A program made the position numbers and the translations under genes. This document shows positions 6,990-7,796 of a stretch of 7,796 nt of DNA, piece after piece. The notes beneath the pieces are model-generated. The model did no database searches. It had not been told where the DNA came from and saw only the letters and a program-made list of their open reading frames with translations. The DNA comes from Rhodospirillaceae bacterium (GTDB lineage: Bacteria; Pseudomonadota; Alphaproteobacteria; Rhodospirillales; Magnetospirillaceae). Position 1 is the first letter of the stretch; every line of letters begins with the position of its first letter. The DNA is taken from the NCBI GenBank assembly GCA_030151865.1, contig JASLCK010000191.1:1-7796 (forward strand), given 5' to 3'.

Positions 6990-7012
6990 ATTTTTGTGCA
7001 CTGCACAAAAAT
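6990..7012. promoter_or_regulatory. Palindrome upstream of phasin, probable PhaR operator 1
   Basis: A perfect inverted repeat with 11-base arms around one central C (7001), containing the core TGCACTGCA (6997-7005), that is TGC-N3-GCA. Alphaproteobacterial PhaR regulators are reported to bind TGC-rich CTGC-N3-GCAG-type sites ahead of PHA genes, and this matches the inner core. It lies just upstream of the predicted -35 box. The identification of the binding protein is inference. Confidence 0.55.
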
Positions 7013-7015
7013 CGC

Positions 7016-7044
7016 TTCAAAGGCGAACAGGTTTTTGCTATAAC
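7016..7044 (+). promoter_or_regulatory. Predicted phasin promoter
   Basis: TTCAAA (7016-7021) and TATAAC (7039-7044) are separated by 17 bases, a fair match to a sigma-70 promoter. Transcription would begin near 7051, giving a leader of about 70 bases before the phasin ATG. The two TGC-N3-GCA elements flank it, the downstream one overlapping the predicted start of transcription. Confidence 0.5.
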
Positions 7045-7051
7045 AGCATTG

Positions 7052-7065
7052 TTGCAGTGCAGCAA
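7052..7065. promoter_or_regulatory. Probable PhaR operator 2
   Basis: TTGCAGTGCAGCAA has TTGC-N6-GCAA symmetry and contains TGCAGTGCA (7053-7061), the exact reverse complement of the TGCACTGCA core in operator 1. Its centre is 56 bases from the centre of operator 1. It covers the predicted transcription start, a position suited to repression. Confidence 0.5.
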
Positions 7066-7122
7066 ACGCGGGCGGCGGTTGCCTGGACTGCGCCCCAATA
7101 CTCCAATAGCGAGGACGCAGTT

Positions 7123-7476
7123 ATGACCAATTTCGCCAACGTCGATCAGATCACCGCTTTCGGCAAGGACAACGTCGAAGCCCTGGTGAAGAGCAGCACT
7201 CTGGCCGTCAAGGGCCTGGAAGAACTGGCCAAGGTTTACACCCAGCTGGCCAACCAGTCTCTGGAACAGAGCTCCAGCGCCGTCAAGGCTCTGTCGAGCG
7301 CCAAGAACCCCACCGAATTTCAGTCGATCTACAATGATCTGGCCAAGGGCAATTTCGAAGCCTTCGTTTCGGAAAGCCGCAAGATCCAAGAACTGGCCAA
7401 CACCATTGTCACCAACAGCTTCGCTCCGCTGAACGCCCGCGTTCAGGCCTTGCAAAGCCTGTTCAAGACTGCCTAA
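7123..7476 (+). CDS. phaP: Phasin family protein (PHA granule coat)
   Basis: Phasins are small amphipathic proteins that coat polyhydroxyalkanoate granules in the cytoplasm and control their number and size. This 117-residue protein is almost entirely helical by composition, lacks Cys and Trp, and shows the family pattern: an N-terminal NFANVDQITAFGKDNVEAL region (3-21), a central helix with LEQSSSAVKAL (47-57), the NPTEF break (62-66) that normally precedes the second helical half, and SESRKIQELA (83-92). The start at ATG 7123 has GAGGA (7111-7115) 7 bases upstream. A longer in-frame GTG start at 6994 would translate the operator region and is rejected. Two TGC-N3-GCA elements around the promoter suggest repression by PhaR that is relieved when polymer accumulates, which is established for other phasin genes but inferred here. 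It is the only recognisable PHA gene in the window. Confidence 0.9.
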   Translation: MTNFANVDQITAFGKDNVEALVKSSTLAVKGLEELAKVYTQLANQSLEQSSSAVKALSSAKNPTEFQSIYNDLAKGNFEAFVSESRKIQELANTIVTNSFAPLNARVQALQSLFKTA

Positions 7477-7490
7477 ATCCGGTTGAGGCT

Positions 7491-7518
7491 TTTTTACCCC
7501 ATTTCGATGGGGTGAAAA
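7491..7518 (+). terminator. Hairpin with A/U-extended stem after the phasin gene
   Basis: TTTTTACCCCAT (7491-7502) pairs with ATGGGGTGAAAA (7507-7518) across a TTCG loop, including one U-G pair. Only TTT follows on the plus strand, so as a terminator it is weak; it could stabilise the 3' end of the phasin mRNA. It begins 14 bases after the stop codon. Confidence 0.45.
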
Positions 7519-7533
7519 TTTCCTCACCGTCAG

Positions 7534-7593
7534 CGGCGAAGCCGATCCTATCTGGGCTGCACCAGAGAAAGATCGCTTCGCCGTTTTACTTTT
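7534..7593 (+). terminator. Intrinsic terminator for the phasin gene, nested stem
   Basis: CGGCGAAGCCGATC (7534-7547) pairs with GATCGCTTCGCCG (7571-7583), 13 pairs with one bulged C. The loop holds a second hairpin, TCTGG-GCTGCA-CCAGA (7551-7566). It is followed by TTTTACTTTT (7584-7593) on the plus strand. It also separates phasin transcription from the convergent minus-strand gene. Confidence 0.75.
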
Positions 7594-7602
7594 AAGGCAA
7601 GG

Positions 7603-7758
7603 TCAGAACGGCAGCGCCCGATACAGCACGCTGCCCAGAAAGACCCCCGCGGCGCCCAGGATGCCCGTCAAAGTCGGCGGGGCGGGCAGGGGTAGTTTCA
7701 GCCAGGAAAACAGCAGGCCAACGGCCAGGCCAGCCCCCAGGGCGTAAAAGTTTTCCAT
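7603..7758 (-). CDS. XapX-family small membrane protein (DUF1427-like)
   Basis: A 51-residue protein that appears to be two transmembrane helices (about 5-20 and 29-47) joined by a short LPLPAPP segment (22-28). The order of a Gly/Leu-rich first helix, a PAPP turn and a Gly-rich second helix (LTGILGAAGVFLG, 30-42) matches my knowledge of the XapX (DUF1427) family, whose members are around 50-60 residues and have no established biochemical function. The ATG (7758-7756) is preceded by GAGGAAGAAG (7773-7764 on the minus strand), a usable ribosome-binding site. It converges with the phasin gene and stops just past that gene's terminator. A possible upstream gene ends 13 bases before its start, so it may be the last gene of a minus-strand operon entering from outside the window. 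Confidence 0.78.
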   Translation of the reverse strand: MENFYALGAGLAVGLLFSWLKLPLPAPPTLTGILGAAGVFLGSVLYRALPF

Positions 7759-7771
7759 CCGGTCTTCTTCC

Positions 7772-7796
7772 TCAGCTTTGGGGCAGGGCGGCCAGA
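7772..7796 (-). CDS. Possible C-terminal end of an upstream minus-strand gene (partial)
   Basis: Read on the minus strand from the window edge, one frame gives LAALPQS followed by a TGA (7774-7772), 13 bases before the XapX ATG. The composition is compatible with a protein C-terminus and the spacing with an operon, but seven residues cannot prove a gene. It would need sequence beyond the window. Confidence 0.25.

Noticed and set aside
6994..7122. Longer GTG-started form of the phasin (43 extra residues)
   Set aside because: The extension would translate the promoter and operators and has no phasin character; ATG 7123 has a proper ribosome-binding site.
6742..7527. 261-codon minus-strand frame over the signalling gene end, operator region and phasin
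   Set aside because: It is antisense to two supported genes and its sequence reads as the complement of their coding bias; no ribosome-binding site or domain was seen.
1..7796. CRISPR arrays, insertion sequences, tRNA or rRNA genes
   Set aside because: No direct repeat series, transposase-like frame with flanking inverted repeats, or tRNA cloverleaf/CCA-type pattern was recognised anywhere in the window.

Overview
The window looks like core chromosome of an alphaproteobacterium, most likely a Rhodospirillales member close to Magnetospirillum. This rests on the RecA and AlaRS sequences, the GC-rich third-position codon choice, a small phasin pointing to polyhydroxyalkanoate (PHA) storage, and the recA...alaS neighbourhood, which is common in this class. 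The species assignment is inference from memory of the families, without a search.

Layout: (1) 23-1099 recA, complete. (2) 1100-1552, a long, less GC-rich non-coding stretch with two hairpins, the second a good terminator candidate. (3) 1553-2011 and 2335-2793, two tandem, same-strand paralogous genes, each coding a 152-residue protein with two N-terminal membrane helices and a conserved cytosolic domain of unknown function. Each has its own downstream terminator hairpin, so they look like separate transcription units placed between recA and alaS. (4) 2982-5615 alaS, complete, with a stem-loop in its leader and a strong terminator after it. (5) 5783-6973, a receiver plus histidine-kinase-like protein in which the phosphoacceptor Asp of the receiver, its conserved Lys and the phosphoacceptor His of the kinase all appear substituted, while the ATP-binding glycine boxes remain. 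(6) 6990-7065, a promoter region with two copies of a TGC-N3-GCA inverted repeat, the type of site bound by the PHA regulator PhaR, upstream of (7) 7123-7476, a 117-residue phasin, followed by two hairpins, the second a good terminator. (8) On the minus strand, a 51-residue XapX-family membrane protein (7603-7758), convergent with the phasin gene, and possibly the last codons of an upstream minus-strand gene at the window edge.

Functionally the window mixes housekeeping (recombination/SOS, alanyl-tRNA charging), a probable non-canonical signalling protein, carbon-storage granule coating, and small membrane proteins of unknown role. No mobile element, CRISPR array, tRNA or rRNA was seen. The best candidates for undescribed biology are the paired two-helix membrane paralogs and the receiver/kinase protein lacking its phosphorylation sites.
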